A stretch of 55,022 nucleotides of DNA from Candidatus Bathyarchaeota archaeon (GTDB taxonomy: Archaea > Thermoproteota > Bathyarchaeia > Bathyarchaeales > Bathycorpusculaceae): positions 41,162 through 96,183 of the forward strand of contig PLTA01000045.1 in NCBI GenBank assembly GCA_003164295.1. The letters are read 5' to 3'. Below are positions 34,140 through 42,441 of this stretch, one piece after another. The notes below the pieces were generated by a model. It searched no databases. It worked only from the letters and a program-made list of their open reading frames with translations, and had not been told where the DNA came from. A program made the translations under genes and the position numbers. Every line of letters begins with the position of its first letter. The stretch's first letter is position 1.

Positions 34140-34269
34140 AAAATCACTTAAAATCAGTTGATAACTAAAGTTAGGAAGCATAGGGATTTAAATTTTATCT
34201 ATTCACCGCTTGGTGATATGTTATGTTTTTATTTCTTGGTGTCGCAACTAGTTAAAGACGTGTAGACCC

Positions 34270-35361
34270 GTGAAAATTGTTCAAAAAAATATTGAGCAAG
34301 ACTATGTCAAAGTGGTTCCTGACTCGCCAGATGACCTATGGCATCTATACAACATCATCTATGCTGGCGATGAGGTTTACGCTTACAGTTCAAGAGCCAT
34401 AAAAAGTGATACAGAAGCTTCGCGTCCAAAAAGTGGCGAGCGGGTTTCAGCTTTTATGGGTGTCAAAGTGATCTCTGTTAGTTGGGACAAATTTTTGGGT
34501 AAGCTGCGGGTTCACGGGTTAATCTGCCATGCCCCCGACATCATTCCCACTGGTGCCCATCATACTCTTAGCATAGCATTGAATCAACAAGTTACAATCG
34601 TAAAAAGGGAATGGCCCAAACATGTCCTTGATAGGCTTGATAGGGCAAGCGAAACCGAGAAACCCATGCTTATACTCTCTATAGATGATGAAGGCTTCGC
34701 TATAGCCGAAACCAAACAATATGGTGTAGAGATCAAAGTAGAAGAACGCACTAAACTACCCGGTAAACATGAAGCTGACAAACGGGTTGAAGGTACAAAA
34801 GCATATTTTCGCAGTGCAGTCAATTGTCTCCAACAGCTTTGGAGCCCAAATCACAATCCAATCGTAATAATCGGCGCTGGGTTTGTTAAAAATGATTTCG
34901 CAAAATACCTTGCTGAGGAAGCAAAAGAAATGTCCAAGGCTGTTGCAGATGTGAAAAGTGTTAACAATGGTGGCACTTCAGGCATTTACGAGGCTTTGCG
35001 TTCAGGTGTTTTGTTGCGGGCATCCCATCAACTGCGTATTGTTGATGAAACCGAAGTTATTGAGGAAGTTATGAAACGGCTTGGCAAAGGTGAAGGTACT
35101 GTCACATATGGCTTGGAAGCGGTGGAGAACGCTGCTAACATGGGCGCCATCGAGAAACTGGTGGTTGCCGACACTTCTCTTCGTGATGCGGAGGAGCAAC
35201 AACGTTTGAAGCTTGAAACTCTTATGAGGAACGTGGAGAAGCGGCGTGCGAGTGTAACTGTAGTGAGTACTGAGCATGAGGCTGGTTCAAAACTTTTGGC
35301 ACTTGGCGGAATTGCTGCTTTGCTTCGTTTTCCAATTTATCGTGATACAACTGCAAAATAG
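34270..35361 (+). CDS. pelA: Pelota, ribosome rescue factor
   Basis: The 363-aa protein matches archaeal Pelota/Dom34 in full. The N-terminal Sm-like domain is KIVQKNIEQDYVKVVPDSPDDLWHLYNIIYAGD. The middle domain contains ILSIDDEGFAIAETKQYGVEI and VIIGAGFVKNDFAKYL, and the C-terminal eRF1_3 domain contains VTYGLEAVENAANMGAIEKLVVADT. Pelota binds the empty A site of stalled ribosomes and, with aEF1A and ABCE1, splits them. It starts at GTG 34270. The promoter region is shared with the divergent hypothetical gene. Confidence 0.96.
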   Translation: MKIVQKNIEQDYVKVVPDSPDDLWHLYNIIYAGDEVYAYSSRAIKSDTEASRPKSGERVSAFMGVKVISVSWDKFLGKLRVHGLICHAPDIIPTGAHHTLSIALNQQVTIVKREWPKHVLDRLDRASETEKPMLILSIDDEGFAIAETKQYGVEIKVEERTKLPGKHEADKRVEGTKAYFRSAVNCLQQLWSPNHNPIVIIGAGFVKNDFAKYLAEEAKEMSKAVADVKSVNNGGTSGIYEALRSGVLLRASHQLRIVDETEVIEEVMKRLGKGEGTVTYGLEAVENAANMGAIEKLVVADTSLRDAEEQQRLKLETLMRNVEKRRASVTVVSTEHEAGSKLLALGGIAALLRFPIYRDTTAK

Positions 35362-35580
35362 TAATTCGATTTTTTACTTAGTCACAGGTTCTGATTATAG
35401 AAAATCCATTATGAAATAGTTTTAGGCAAATCTGAATGGTGAGCGTTATGAGAATTTGCTTGGAAAAATCTTGTAACAAAACCCTTAAATCTATGGTGAA
35501 TCGCCATTTATATAGAGTTTATAAATAGATGGTGTTATATACCCCCTTAATTACTTAAATACTCAAGCCCGTGAATTGAC

Positions 35581-36147
35581 ATGAGTAAAAGAAAACCGAT
35601 TATAAATATTCAAAACATTGTAGCCTCTGTTTCACTTAATCAGAAAATTGACTTACAGAAAATAGTTGAAAAGTTCCCACAAACCGAATACAACCCAAGT
35701 GTATTTCCTGGTTTAGTTTTCAGATTAAAAAAACCCAAAACAGCCACCTTAATTTTTGGCACTGGCAAAATGGTTTGCACAGGCGCTAAATCAGAAAAAG
35801 AATCTCGGAGCGCAGTTGAAAAAGTTGTTAAAGAACTGCGAGGCGAAGGAATCCAAATTACAGAAAAACCAGTCGTAATGATCCAAAACATTGTTGCTTC
35901 AGCAGAACTCGGCGGCGAAATTGACCTTGAAAGCTTAGTCTACAAACTTGACAAAGTCATGTACGAGCCGGAACAATTTCCAGGCGCAGTATTCCGAATG
36001 GCGGAACCTAAAGTAGTGTTTTTAATCTTCTCAGCTGGAAAACTCGTTTGCGTTGGCGCTAAAAAAGAAGAGCAAGTGTTCGAAGCAGTTGACAAAATCC
36101 AAGCGTTGCTCGAAGAAAAAGAACTTATCTACTATCCTGCCCCTTAA
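35581..36147 (+). CDS. tbp: TATA-box binding protein
   Basis: The 188-aa general transcription factor consists of two direct repeats of the TBP saddle. Repeat 1 starts at INIQNIVASVSLNQKIDL, repeat 2 at VMIQNIVASAELGGEIDL. Each has the FPGLVFRL/FPGAVFRM strand, followed by GKMVCTGAK and GKLVCVGAK. It binds TATA promoters together with TFB and recruits RNA polymerase. The acidic tail seen in some euryarchaeal proteins is absent; it ends LIYYPAP. The upstream region holds several TATA-like strings (near 35508, 35519 and 35535). It ends three bases from the convergent nucleotidyltransferase gene. Confidence 0.96.
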   Translation: MSKRKPIINIQNIVASVSLNQKIDLQKIVEKFPQTEYNPSVFPGLVFRLKKPKTATLIFGTGKMVCTGAKSEKESRSAVEKVVKELRGEGIQITEKPVVMIQNIVASAELGGEIDLESLVYKLDKVMYEPEQFPGAVFRMAEPKVVFLIFSAGKLVCVGAKKEEQVFEAVDKIQALLEEKELIYYPAP

Positions 36148-36149
36148 AC

Positions 36150-36854
36150 CTATTTTTTCATTCTTCTTCGAACAGCAGGATTGTTTTCTGATATTTTTTT
36201 AAGTGCTAACTCGAAGGTTTCGTCAGGAGATAGTTCTCTTTTAACAAAAACCCCTGTTCTGCCAACTGAATCCCTCTTCATAAGTGCACGAACCCTATCT
36301 AACACTGTTTCCGCAGAAATGCCCAAGACTTTAGCTGTAGATTCTTCTCTGCCAATAATGCTACTTTCAATGTGGCCATTCTCTGTAGGTTCAATAAGCA
36401 TTAGTCGTTTATCCACTCCTGGAACTCGTATGTCTGCTTTAAGCTGGCTTAGATTAATTTCTCCTCCGAACCGATAAAATTCTCTCTCGACTCTTCGCAT
36501 TTCCATCAATGGAAAAGAAACGGTTGTTTGCTCGTCTACCTCAATGTGCGCTTTCATAGCATAGTTTGGGGTGGCTTGAACGATTAAACGGTTGTTAACA
36601 GGTAAGTGAGCTGAATCTAACGCTGTTTCAACCAGAAAGCTATTCTGTGTTTCAGGAATAAAAACGTCAATATCGCTTTTTCGAGTTATGTCTCCTCGGG
36701 CGATGCTGCCGTGGGTTATTGCCAATAAATTAAATTTTTCAAAAACACTTATTATTTGAATTGCTTTTTCTCTATAGTGAGACAGCATTTTCCAATGTCC
36801 TTCAGTATAGCTTATCTCAGTGTAGCTTGAGTTTTTGCTCGGTTTTACAGCCAT
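36150..36854 (-). CDS. Predicted nucleotidyltransferase with a C-terminal DNA-binding-like part
   Basis: The 234-aa protein has the polymerase-beta-type nucleotidyltransferase signature THGSIARGDITRKSDIDVFI (about residues 48-67), with two catalytic Asp residues in SDIDV. A third acidic position is probably in HIEVDEQTTVSFP. The C-terminal part (IIGREESTAKVLGISAETVLDRVRALMKRDSVG) looks like a helix-turn-helix. It matches the archaeal COG2413-type predicted nucleotidyltransferases, whose target is unknown. It is monocistronic and convergent with tbp. Confidence 0.8.
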   Translation of the reverse strand: MAVKPSKNSSYTEISYTEGHWKMLSHYREKAIQIISVFEKFNLLAITHGSIARGDITRKSDIDVFIPETQNSFLVETALDSAHLPVNNRLIVQATPNYAMKAHIEVDEQTTVSFPLMEMRRVEREFYRFGGEINLSQLKADIRVPGVDKRLMLIEPTENGHIESSIIGREESTAKVLGISAETVLDRVRALMKRDSVGRTGVFVKRELSPDETFELALKKISENNPAVRRRMKK

Positions 36855-37089
36855 CTTATACCAACTTTTTTTTGCTTAACTAGCTATTCTACTTTTCATA
36901 AAAAATAGGCATGTAGACTTGTGGGGTATTACGTTAGATTAGGCTTTGACTTATTGTTTTCTTGGTTTTGCTTATTAAGTATTTTTTGTGTTAGCGAGGA
37001 AAATAGCTTGTTTTTGTTTTTAGATTTGAAACCACACTTGTGTCCATAGTGGATGAATTGATGAATAACAAAAACTCTTTTAACTAATA

Positions 37090-38055
37090 TTGCTGAACCA
37101 TTGTTTGAAGCCCTTGACATCCTCTAAAGTATGTACTTTATGCAATAAAAATGAACAATTCTTCAGCAGAGAATACTCTGGAGAAAAACTATGCAAAAAA
37201 TGCTTTACACAATCCATCGAATCCAAAGTAAGAGCAACAATAACCCGTTACAAAATGCTTAGATTTAATGACCATCTAGCGGTAGCAGTCTCAGGCGGCA
37301 AAGACAGCCTAAGCCTACTTTATATTTTGGCAAAACTGAACAAATTTCGCCCAAATACAACACTTACCGCTGTTACAGTAGATGAAGGTATTGAAGGCTA
37401 CAGAAATGAAGCCCTAGAGATTGCAGCTTCAAACTGCAAACAACTTAAAATCCCGCATCATATTGTTTCGTTTAAGGAGCTTTACGGTTTCTCGTTGGAT
37501 GAAATAGTCCAGCGGGCCCGTAGCAGGGGAGAAACAGAATTAACTGCTTGTGCCTACTGTGGAGTTCTTCGCCGAAAAGCCATAAATGCCGGGGCAAGGC
37601 AAGTTTGCGCCAGCAAAGTCGCAACTGCCCACACTTTGGACGACGAGGTTCAAACGGTTCTTATGAATATTTTCCATGGGGACGTCATGCGGTTAGCTAA
37701 GGAGAAACCAGTCACTAGCGAAGTACATCCACTTCTAGTGCAAAAGATTAAGCCTTTTTGCGAAATTCCTGAGAAGGAAAGTGCCTTGTACGCATACGTT
37801 AAAAAAATAGATTTTCAAGATACACCATGCCCATACGCATCTGAAGCCCTCCGCAATGACATCCGCGGAATGATCAATCAGATGGAAGCAAAACATGCGG
37901 GAACAAAATTCACCGTTTTTAAAGCCATCGAACGCTTAAGACCGGCATTGGAAGAAACGGCTAAAAAAGAAAAGTTTCAAACCTGCAAAGAATGCGGCGA
38001 ACCCTCAGCTTTAGATTTGTGCAAATCCTGCGAATTGCTTGGGCATGTACGCTAA
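37090..38055 (+). CDS. tRNA 2-thiolation enzyme, NcsA/TtuA type
   Basis: The 321-aa ATPase thiolates tRNA, probably at U34 or U54. It has an N-terminal zinc ribbon (CTLCNKNEQFFSREYSGEKLCKKC), PP-loop SGGKDS (about 69-74) and the Cys pair CAYCGVLRR (about 157-160). A conserved Cys follows in DTPCPYASEALR, and a C-terminal zinc ribbon (CKECGEPSALDLCKSC) closes the protein. CxxC plus the later Cys usually bind a [4Fe-4S] cluster. The start is uncertain: TTG 37090, 37105 or 37114, with a TATA-like TTTTAACTA at about 37078 favouring a later, leaderless start. Confidence 0.9.
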   Translation: MLNHCLKPLTSSKVCTLCNKNEQFFSREYSGEKLCKKCFTQSIESKVRATITRYKMLRFNDHLAVAVSGGKDSLSLLYILAKLNKFRPNTTLTAVTVDEGIEGYRNEALEIAASNCKQLKIPHHIVSFKELYGFSLDEIVQRARSRGETELTACAYCGVLRRKAINAGARQVCASKVATAHTLDDEVQTVLMNIFHGDVMRLAKEKPVTSEVHPLLVQKIKPFCEIPEKESALYAYVKKIDFQDTPCPYASEALRNDIRGMINQMEAKHAGTKFTVFKAIERLRPALEETAKKEKFQTCKECGEPSALDLCKSCELLGHVR

Positions 38056-38258
38056 AGTTTAGCGCTGAATCCCTGTTCACTTTTTAATCTGCGAAGAATT
38101 TCTGAGGCCTCAAATGGGTCAGCTGCAGAAGCCACTTTTTGCGCTTTTAAAAGATCAACATGTGTGCCGCAGTAAGGGCAAATCTTGGTTTTCTGTCCCT
38201 TCGCTGTTAACATTAAGCCTCCGCATTTTGTGCATTTCACTATTATTGTCTGCTTCAT
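38052..38258 (-). CDS. DUF1922-like zinc-ribbon protein
   Basis: The 68-aa protein has a rubredoxin-like zinc ribbon, IVKCTKCGGLMLTAKGQKTKICPYCG, followed by a helical tail (AADPFEASEILRRLKSEQG). This is the layout of archaeal DUF1922 proteins, which have unknown function. I chose ATG 38258; an extended frame to 38402 lacks family similarity in its first 48 residues. It converges with the tRNA thiolase gene, overlapping it by four bases. It is probably the last host gene before the provirus. Confidence 0.75.
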   Translation of the reverse strand: MKQTIIVKCTKCGGLMLTAKGQKTKICPYCGTHVDLLKAQKVASAADPFEASEILRRLKSEQGFSAKL

Positions 38259-38374
38259 TGGATATATCTTCCGAAAGCCTTTTCTTCCAATATCCCACTC
38301 GCATCTCCCGCATATATCCCTTTTTTCTTTTTTGAATTGTCTCCTAAGGCGAAATTTGGTAGAAGGTGAAAGTG

Positions 38375-38512
38375 ATGAGTCGGAAAGTAGTAAAATGCCC
38401 AAATTGTGGGAGTACAGACAATTGGCTGGATGGAATGCGCAAGACTGCTTATGGAAAGATTCAGCGTTATCTATGCCGAAAGTGCTGTTATCGGTTTTCA
38501 GAGAGAGAATGA
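38375..38512 (+). pseudogene. Zinc-ribbon N-terminus of an integrase/transposase-type protein
   Basis: This 45-aa frame starts at ATG 38375 behind AGGTGA and reads VVKCPNCGSTDNWLDGMRK...YGKIQRYLCRKCCYRFSE. That is the zinc-ribbon cap found at the N-terminus of many archaeal viral tyrosine recombinases and some transposases ('CPxCGS...DG.R....G.IQRYLCR.C.YRFS'). The catalytic part is missing and a T-rich tract follows the stop. It may be an integrase remnant at the edge of the provirus, or a free small protein. Its 3' end points into the provirus, which does not fit a simple SSV-type split integrase. Confidence 0.55.
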
Positions 38513-38514
38513 TT

Positions 38515-38545
38515 CACTTTTTTTTCTTTTTTGTAAAAAATTCTC
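38515..38545 (+). terminator. T-tract terminator at the provirus left edge
   Basis: CACTTTTTTTTTCTTTTTTG follows the zinc-ribbon fragment, with a further T-rich stretch after it. Confidence 0.4.
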
Positions 38546-38585
38546 AATTTTGCAAAGGGTCTGGATTTTTCTGGAGGTTTATTTT

Positions 38586-38729
38586 TTGAAGCAAAAAGAG
38601 ATTGAAGCAGCAGCGATTATGCTGCGTATGTTCCTTGTTGGTATGTCCTTAAACTTTAACGCCAAATATCATGATCTTGAAAAGATAAGCAAGATAGCAT
38701 TACTGCAAATCGAATCGGGGGAAAATTAA
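38586..38729 (+). CDS. Small hypothetical viral protein
   Basis: This 47-aa protein starts at TTG 38586 eight bases after GGAGG, a strong site. It reads MKQKEIEAAAIMLRMF..., is helical, and has a Met-rich middle. It belongs to the compact provirus gene series, ending five bases before the methyltransferase start. I cannot name a family. Confidence 0.5.
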   Translation: MKQKEIEAAAIMLRMFLVGMSLNFNAKYHDLEKISKIALLQIESGEN

Positions 38730-38734
38730 CAGTT

Positions 38735-39298
38735 ATGCCCCGAGATGACGCACTTGAAGTTTTTGAGGCAGCGACTTTCAAATTTACTTACCTGGCGCAG
38801 CCGCTCAATAGGTACACTTTCAAAGCTCCCAAGGTTAGGGCTTGGGTTGAACAATATTGCAAAGGCTTGGTTGTTCTAAATCTCTTTGCAGGTCCTACAA
38901 GATTATCGGGCTGCATAGAGTACAGCAATGATTTGGACCCTAACTTTGCTACAACTTTTCATTTAGATGCTCTTGACTGCGTTAACTTGCTTAGGTCTAA
39001 TCTGGAAAGAAAGTTTGATCGAATTGTAATTGACCCTCCCTATAGTTACCGGAAAAGTATGGAGCTCTATCACGGAAACAAAAATAGCCGTTTTAAAAAG
39101 ATTTTAGATCTTATCCCTGAAATATTGACGCCTAAGGGCTTGGTGATTACGTTTGGCTATCATAGCAACGTGATGAGTAAGAAACGTGGTTTTGCCATCC
39201 GGGAAATTTTGTTAATCTCACATGGTGGCGCTCAGCATGATACGATTGTTTCTGTGGAAGAGCGAATCAAAGTAACTGAAAAGGAGATTATAACTTGA
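38735..39298 (+). CDS. DNA adenine/cytosine-N methyltransferase-like protein
   Basis: The 187-aa protein has the SAM-binding strand LVVLNLFAGPTRLSG (about 45-60) and the catalytic motif RIVIDPPYSYRKS (DPPY, about 97-100). That order places it among amino-methyltransferases acting on DNA. It lacks an obvious target-recognition domain and is short, so specificity is unclear. Protection of viral DNA or regulation of packaging is likely. It starts at ATG 38735 and overlaps the next gene (TTG 39295) by four bases. Confidence 0.75.
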   Translation: MPRDDALEVFEAATFKFTYLAQPLNRYTFKAPKVRAWVEQYCKGLVVLNLFAGPTRLSGCIEYSNDLDPNFATTFHLDALDCVNLLRSNLERKFDRIVIDPPYSYRKSMELYHGNKNSRFKKILDLIPEILTPKGLVITFGYHSNVMSKKRGFAIREILLISHGGAQHDTIVSVEERIKVTEKEIIT

Positions 39299-39858
39299 AA
39301 AAAATCTATACTGATGATCCGCGAGTTAAGTACGTCACTACTAAGATTAGTCCTGAGCGAACAAGGGATGAGATTTCTGAGAAGTTGCGGGCTTATGATA
39401 CATATGATATTATGTGGCATTGGAAGCCTGAAGCTAACGATGTTTATGTTCAGTTTGTTGTAGAGGAAGTTATAGATGGTATCCCAGTTAAGGTTGGGAT
39501 TAAAGTTGTTATGCCAACGATTTGGGATAAGGCGGTTTCTAGGAGTCCTGATCCTAATCGGAGAGTTGAGCAGGTTAACCTGTCTGTTTCTATGCGTGCG
39601 ATGTTTTGGTATATTAAAGCTAATATGGAGAATGCTTATGCGATGCAATCTAGCCGTGTAGCTGCGTTTCTTCCAGATACGATTCAGCCAAACGGTAAAC
39701 GCATGTTTGATAACATTAAGGGGCAGTTGGATAAGTTTGCTGCTTTACCTGATGTTCCACGTGAAGCGCCTTTGGATGTTGAAGTAATTGCTCCAGCTGC
39801 TGGCACGAAGAAACTTGAGCGAATTAATATAACTGCTGAATCACGCCAGGAGGCCTAA
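39295..39858 (+). CDS. Hypothetical viral protein
   Basis: I do not recognise this 187-aa protein. It has an alternating strand pattern in its middle (DVYVQFVVEEVIDGIPVKVGIKVVMPTIWDK) and then a long helix (SVSMRAMFWYIKANMENAYAM). The C-terminal part is Ala/Pro-rich. This strand-then-helix build resembles small DNA-binding or replication accessory proteins, but nothing decisive is seen. TTG 39295 follows AAGGAGA. It is part of the early-type gene block. Confidence 0.55.
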   Translation: MKKIYTDDPRVKYVTTKISPERTRDEISEKLRAYDTYDIMWHWKPEANDVYVQFVVEEVIDGIPVKVGIKVVMPTIWDKAVSRSPDPNRRVEQVNLSVSMRAMFWYIKANMENAYAMQSSRVAAFLPDTIQPNGKRMFDNIKGQLDKFAALPDVPREAPLDVEVIAPAAGTKKLERINITAESRQEA

Positions 39859-39861
39859 ATA

Positions 39862-39987
39862 TTGAGTGCTTCACAGGGCATTTTGGATTGTTATGGCGAA
39901 GTGATTGCTTCAAGCTCTGAGGCGCATATTTTCATGCTTCTTGATTTGGATTTTATTGAGCCCAAAAATAGGGAGGTAAGATTCTAA
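39862..39987 (+). CDS. Very small viral protein
   Basis: A 41-aa frame starts at TTG 39862 after AGGAGG and reads MSASQGILDCYGEVIASSS.... Its stop (39985-39987) abuts the ATG at 39988. The tight spacing and the good ribosome site support it. No family is recognised. Confidence 0.4.
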   Translation: MSASQGILDCYGEVIASSSEAHIFMLLDLDFIEPKNREVRF

Positions 39988-40206
39988 ATGTCTTGCGATA
40001 TACCCTGCGATCAATGTGAACATTTAGAGAAATGTGGCGGCAAAATGGAAGAGGAAGCCACCAGGACAAGACAATGTGGTGATTCATGTGGGCACTATGA
40101 CAACTTAAATCGTTGTTGTTGGCAAGCTACTGAAAAGAGTTTATGCTTTCATGTTTCTGAAGGCGATTATTGTCATTTAAATTATAAGGAGACTGATTTT
40201 CAATGA
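39988..40206 (+). CDS. Cysteine-rich small protein
   Basis: The 72-aa protein has twelve cysteines, in CDIPCDQCEHLEKC, CGDSC, RCCW, LCFH and DYCH, so it should bind two zinc ions or an Fe-S cluster. It lies in the early block; GGGAGGT precedes the ATG. Such proteins are common in archaeal viruses and often bind DNA. The family is not identified. Confidence 0.6.
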   Translation: MSCDIPCDQCEHLEKCGGKMEEEATRTRQCGDSCGHYDNLNRCCWQATEKSLCFHVSEGDYCHLNYKETDFQ

Positions 40207-40526
40207 GTGAATCGCCTAAGTTTGGTGTTTTGTTTTCTGTTCGACAAAAAGCTCGAAAATCTAATGATTTGGTTAATGTGGTTTGTGCGAAGTTTGGGTC
40301 TTCTATTCGCTGGAAAGAACGTTATGTTATGGAGGACTCTATTTTTGATTGTCACATTTTCCGTAAGAATGTTCAGGATCCGCCAATTTATTTCAAAGAA
40401 CACGGCAACAAATTCTCGAAATTTTTAGAGTTTTACTGTCAAGATATTGAGGTTCTCCAGGCTATGAAGGCGGCTTTTCCCGACGTTTTTGTTGGTGACG
40501 TCGAGGTTAAAGAAGGACTTTGTTAG
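40203..40526 (+). CDS. Hypothetical viral protein
   Basis: The 107-aa protein overlaps the preceding stop by four bases (ATGA). It is a mixed alpha/beta protein (MSESPKFGVLFSVRQKARKS...), with aromatic-rich YFKEHGNKFSKFLEFYCQDIEVL near residues 65-85. No membrane segment, signal or metal motif is seen. I cannot assign a function. Confidence 0.5.
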   Translation: MSESPKFGVLFSVRQKARKSNDLVNVVCAKFGSSIRWKERYVMEDSIFDCHIFRKNVQDPPIYFKEHGNKFSKFLEFYCQDIEVLQAMKAAFPDVFVGDVEVKEGLC

Positions 40527-40537
40527 AGGTTTTTTAG

Positions 40538-41590
40538 ATGGCTGTATCTGATAACTCCGCAAACACCTCTAGCAACACCTGTTGCAACAGTTTCGCTTCA
40601 CTTGAGAAGCTTTGGGGCATTGAACGTAGAGTTTATCATGTTATCGATGCAGCTGAGGATGTTTTGAAACCCTGTGAAATCACCCGAATTATCCATAGCG
40701 GCAAGAAACCTAAGGAAATTACGCCGGGTCAATATACAACTGTCCGGGTTGCTTGCCGTAAACTGCTTGATAAAGGCTTAATCATTCAGCCTTATGAGGG
40801 AACTTACTGCAATAAAATCACCCACACCGTGCGGTTCATGCCGCTTTGTGTGCATAATGTGACTTTGTTAGCTAAGGTTTGTCAGAATTTGGTGCATTGG
40901 GAGACTGATGAGTTTGTTGGGGGCGTGAAGATTCATGTTTGTTTTGGTAAGGAGCGTAAGCAGGTTTCTGGGTATATTGCTTGTGATGTTGGTGGGATGA
41001 GTCATGATTGTTGTCGTTTTGCGTTGGATAAGTGGTTTCAGATTGTTGAGGGCAGGTTGGGTTATTGTTTGCAGGATTTGGTTTTGCAGACGGTTGAATT
41101 CAATAAGGATTATCATGGTCATCGAATCGATGGCTTTCAATGTGTCACTAAAAAGGAGCTCTACGGAATTATTGACAGGACTTATCAGAAAGAAGAAAAT
41201 ATTGTTCGAAGAGAACGCAAGGTTACTCAGCCGATGAGTATTAACAAGTTTGAAGCGGAAATTCATAAGGGGCTTGAAGAAATTGGAAGGAGCCAAGAAC
41301 GTTTCGAACTGCACAAAGAGGTTAAGGCGAATTCTGAAGCTCTTAAATTTAACAATAGTAGGTTGCTGCAGATTGAGCGATTAACTGAGGCTGTTTTTCA
41401 ACATTTGAATAAGTCGCCTGAAATTAAGCTTGATAATTTGGAGGCGATGATGCAAAAGTTTGAGGCTGCCGCAAAAACGTTGGCGGGGTCTGCGGATAAA
41501 ATTAATGAAGCCTTGAGTAAGCTTGGCACCTTTGCGGATCCTGAAAGGTTGGCTGAGGGTCAGAAGAAACTTGGAGATTACGTAAGATGA
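40538..41590 (+). CDS. Viral protein with winged-helix N-terminus and coiled-coil C-terminus
   Basis: The 350-aa protein begins with a Ser/Asn/Cys-rich lead. A winged-helix region follows (ERRVYHVIDAAEDVLKPCEITRIIHSGKKP...YTTVRVACRKLLDKGLIIQ, about 28-90). A central domain of unknown type (about 110-220) contains CDVGGMSHDCCRFALDKWFQIVEG. The C-terminal half is largely coiled coil (EIGRSQERFELHKEVKANSEALKFNNSRLLQIERL...). The build suggests a DNA-binding scaffold, for example in replication initiation or segregation. The family is not recognised. Confidence 0.55.
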   Translation: MAVSDNSANTSSNTCCNSFASLEKLWGIERRVYHVIDAAEDVLKPCEITRIIHSGKKPKEITPGQYTTVRVACRKLLDKGLIIQPYEGTYCNKITHTVRFMPLCVHNVTLLAKVCQNLVHWETDEFVGGVKIHVCFGKERKQVSGYIACDVGGMSHDCCRFALDKWFQIVEGRLGYCLQDLVLQTVEFNKDYHGHRIDGFQCVTKKELYGIIDRTYQKEENIVRRERKVTQPMSINKFEAEIHKGLEEIGRSQERFELHKEVKANSEALKFNNSRLLQIERLTEAVFQHLNKSPEIKLDNLEAMMQKFEAAAKTLAGSADKINEALSKLGTFADPERLAEGQKKLGDYVR

Positions 41591-41760
41591 GTTCTAGATC
41601 TAAAGTAAAAATTGTGTTTCGTCATACGCCTGCTGCAAGTATGGAGTATTGTCAAGTTATCAACGAAGATGTTTCTTATCGCGTTTGTGCCCTTCTTTGC
41701 AAGAAACGATTCAAATGTGCTATGAACTGGAAGGGGAAAAAGAAGGTGGAGGTTTCATGA
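41587..41760 (+). CDS. Small basic viral protein
   Basis: The 57-aa frame starts at ATG 41587, overlapping the previous stop (ATGA), and ends at 41760. It reads MSSRSKVKIVFRHTPA... and has three cysteines plus a Lys-rich end. Both neighbours overlap it by four bases, which supports its reality. Confidence 0.45.
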   Translation: MSSRSKVKIVFRHTPAASMEYCQVINEDVSYRVCALLCKKRFKCAMNWKGKKKVEVS

Positions 41761-41855
41761 TGGGTTCTCATGAGAAGAAACGTGCCAAGAAGCGGCAGCA
41801 AAAACAACGTGAATTCTTGAATGATTTAGGGTTATTTGGTGAAAAAAATGAGTGA
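41757..41855 (+). CDS. Very small, highly basic protein
   Basis: A 32-aa frame (MMGSHEKKRAKKRQQKQREF...) starts four bases inside the previous gene, behind GGTGGAGG. It is mostly Lys, Arg and Gln and may bind nucleic acid. Its stop overlaps the start of the ParB-like gene. Confidence 0.4.
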   Translation: MMGSHEKKRAKKRQQKQREFLNDLGLFGEKNE

Positions 41856-42441
41856 GAAAAAAACAAGTTTGAAGATACCTGAGTCGTTTTTGCCTCTATT
41901 AGAAGATGTTCGACTCTTAAAGTCTGATGGCCAGAACCCCAATAAGATGACTGATAAGATGAAAGCTGAGCTTTGGCGCAGTTTAGAAGAGTTTGGATGG
42001 ACCGATCCGATAATAACCGATAAGGCAGGGGTTTTCTGTGATGGCGAGCAACGAGCAAGTGTTTGCATAGCGCATAAAGAATTTTTTGTACCCGTTCTTA
42101 GGTTAACTATGACGGATTCGCAGAGAAGAATTGGGCGACAACGTTACAACAAGCTGCGAGGCAAACACAACAAAGTACTAGATCAGGAAGAGTGGAAGCG
42201 GCTTATCGATGCTGGCGAGAAAAAAGGTCTAGTTGTTTTGCTTGAGGCAGTTGGTGAGAAGTTACCCTTTGAGATTGATGAGCGGCAAGGCAGCAATATG
42301 GTACCTGAAAGTTATGAGCTTATAATTGAGTTTCGTGATGAGACTGAGCAGCAGCAGGTTTTTTTAAAGTTGCAGGATGAAGAGGTTAGGCGTATGCTTG
42401 GTTTACATCCATGGAATAAGCATCGGGTGTTGAATTTATGA
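41848..42441 (+). CDS. ParB-like (ParB/Srx fold) domain protein
   Basis: The 197-aa protein carries a ParB N-terminal-like domain. Residues around 25-80 read QNPNKMTDKMKAELWRSLEEFGWTDPIITDKAGVFCDGEQRASVC, matching 'NP..M....L..SI.E.G...PI.V.....I.DGERR'. The usual ERR box is EQR. The C-terminal half has helices and a final strand region without a clear helix-turn-helix. ParB-fold proteins in viruses act as nucleases, CTPases or partners in DNA modification. It sits directly before the DUF559-like nuclease and ABC/GNAT genes. I chose ATG 41848. Confidence 0.7.
   Translation: MSEKKTSLKIPESFLPLLEDVRLLKSDGQNPNKMTDKMKAELWRSLEEFGWTDPIITDKAGVFCDGEQRASVCIAHKEFFVPVLRLTMTDSQRRIGRQRYNKLRGKHNKVLDQEEWKRLIDAGEKKGLVVLLEAVGEKLPFEIDERQGSNMVPESYELIIEFRDETEQQQVFLKLQDEEVRRMLGLHPWNKHRVLNL

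Noticed and set aside
38375..38512. Int(N) half of an SSV-type split integrase
   Set aside because: The orientation is wrong: the broken end points into the provirus and not toward the host flank. Kept only as a truncated or free zinc ribbon.
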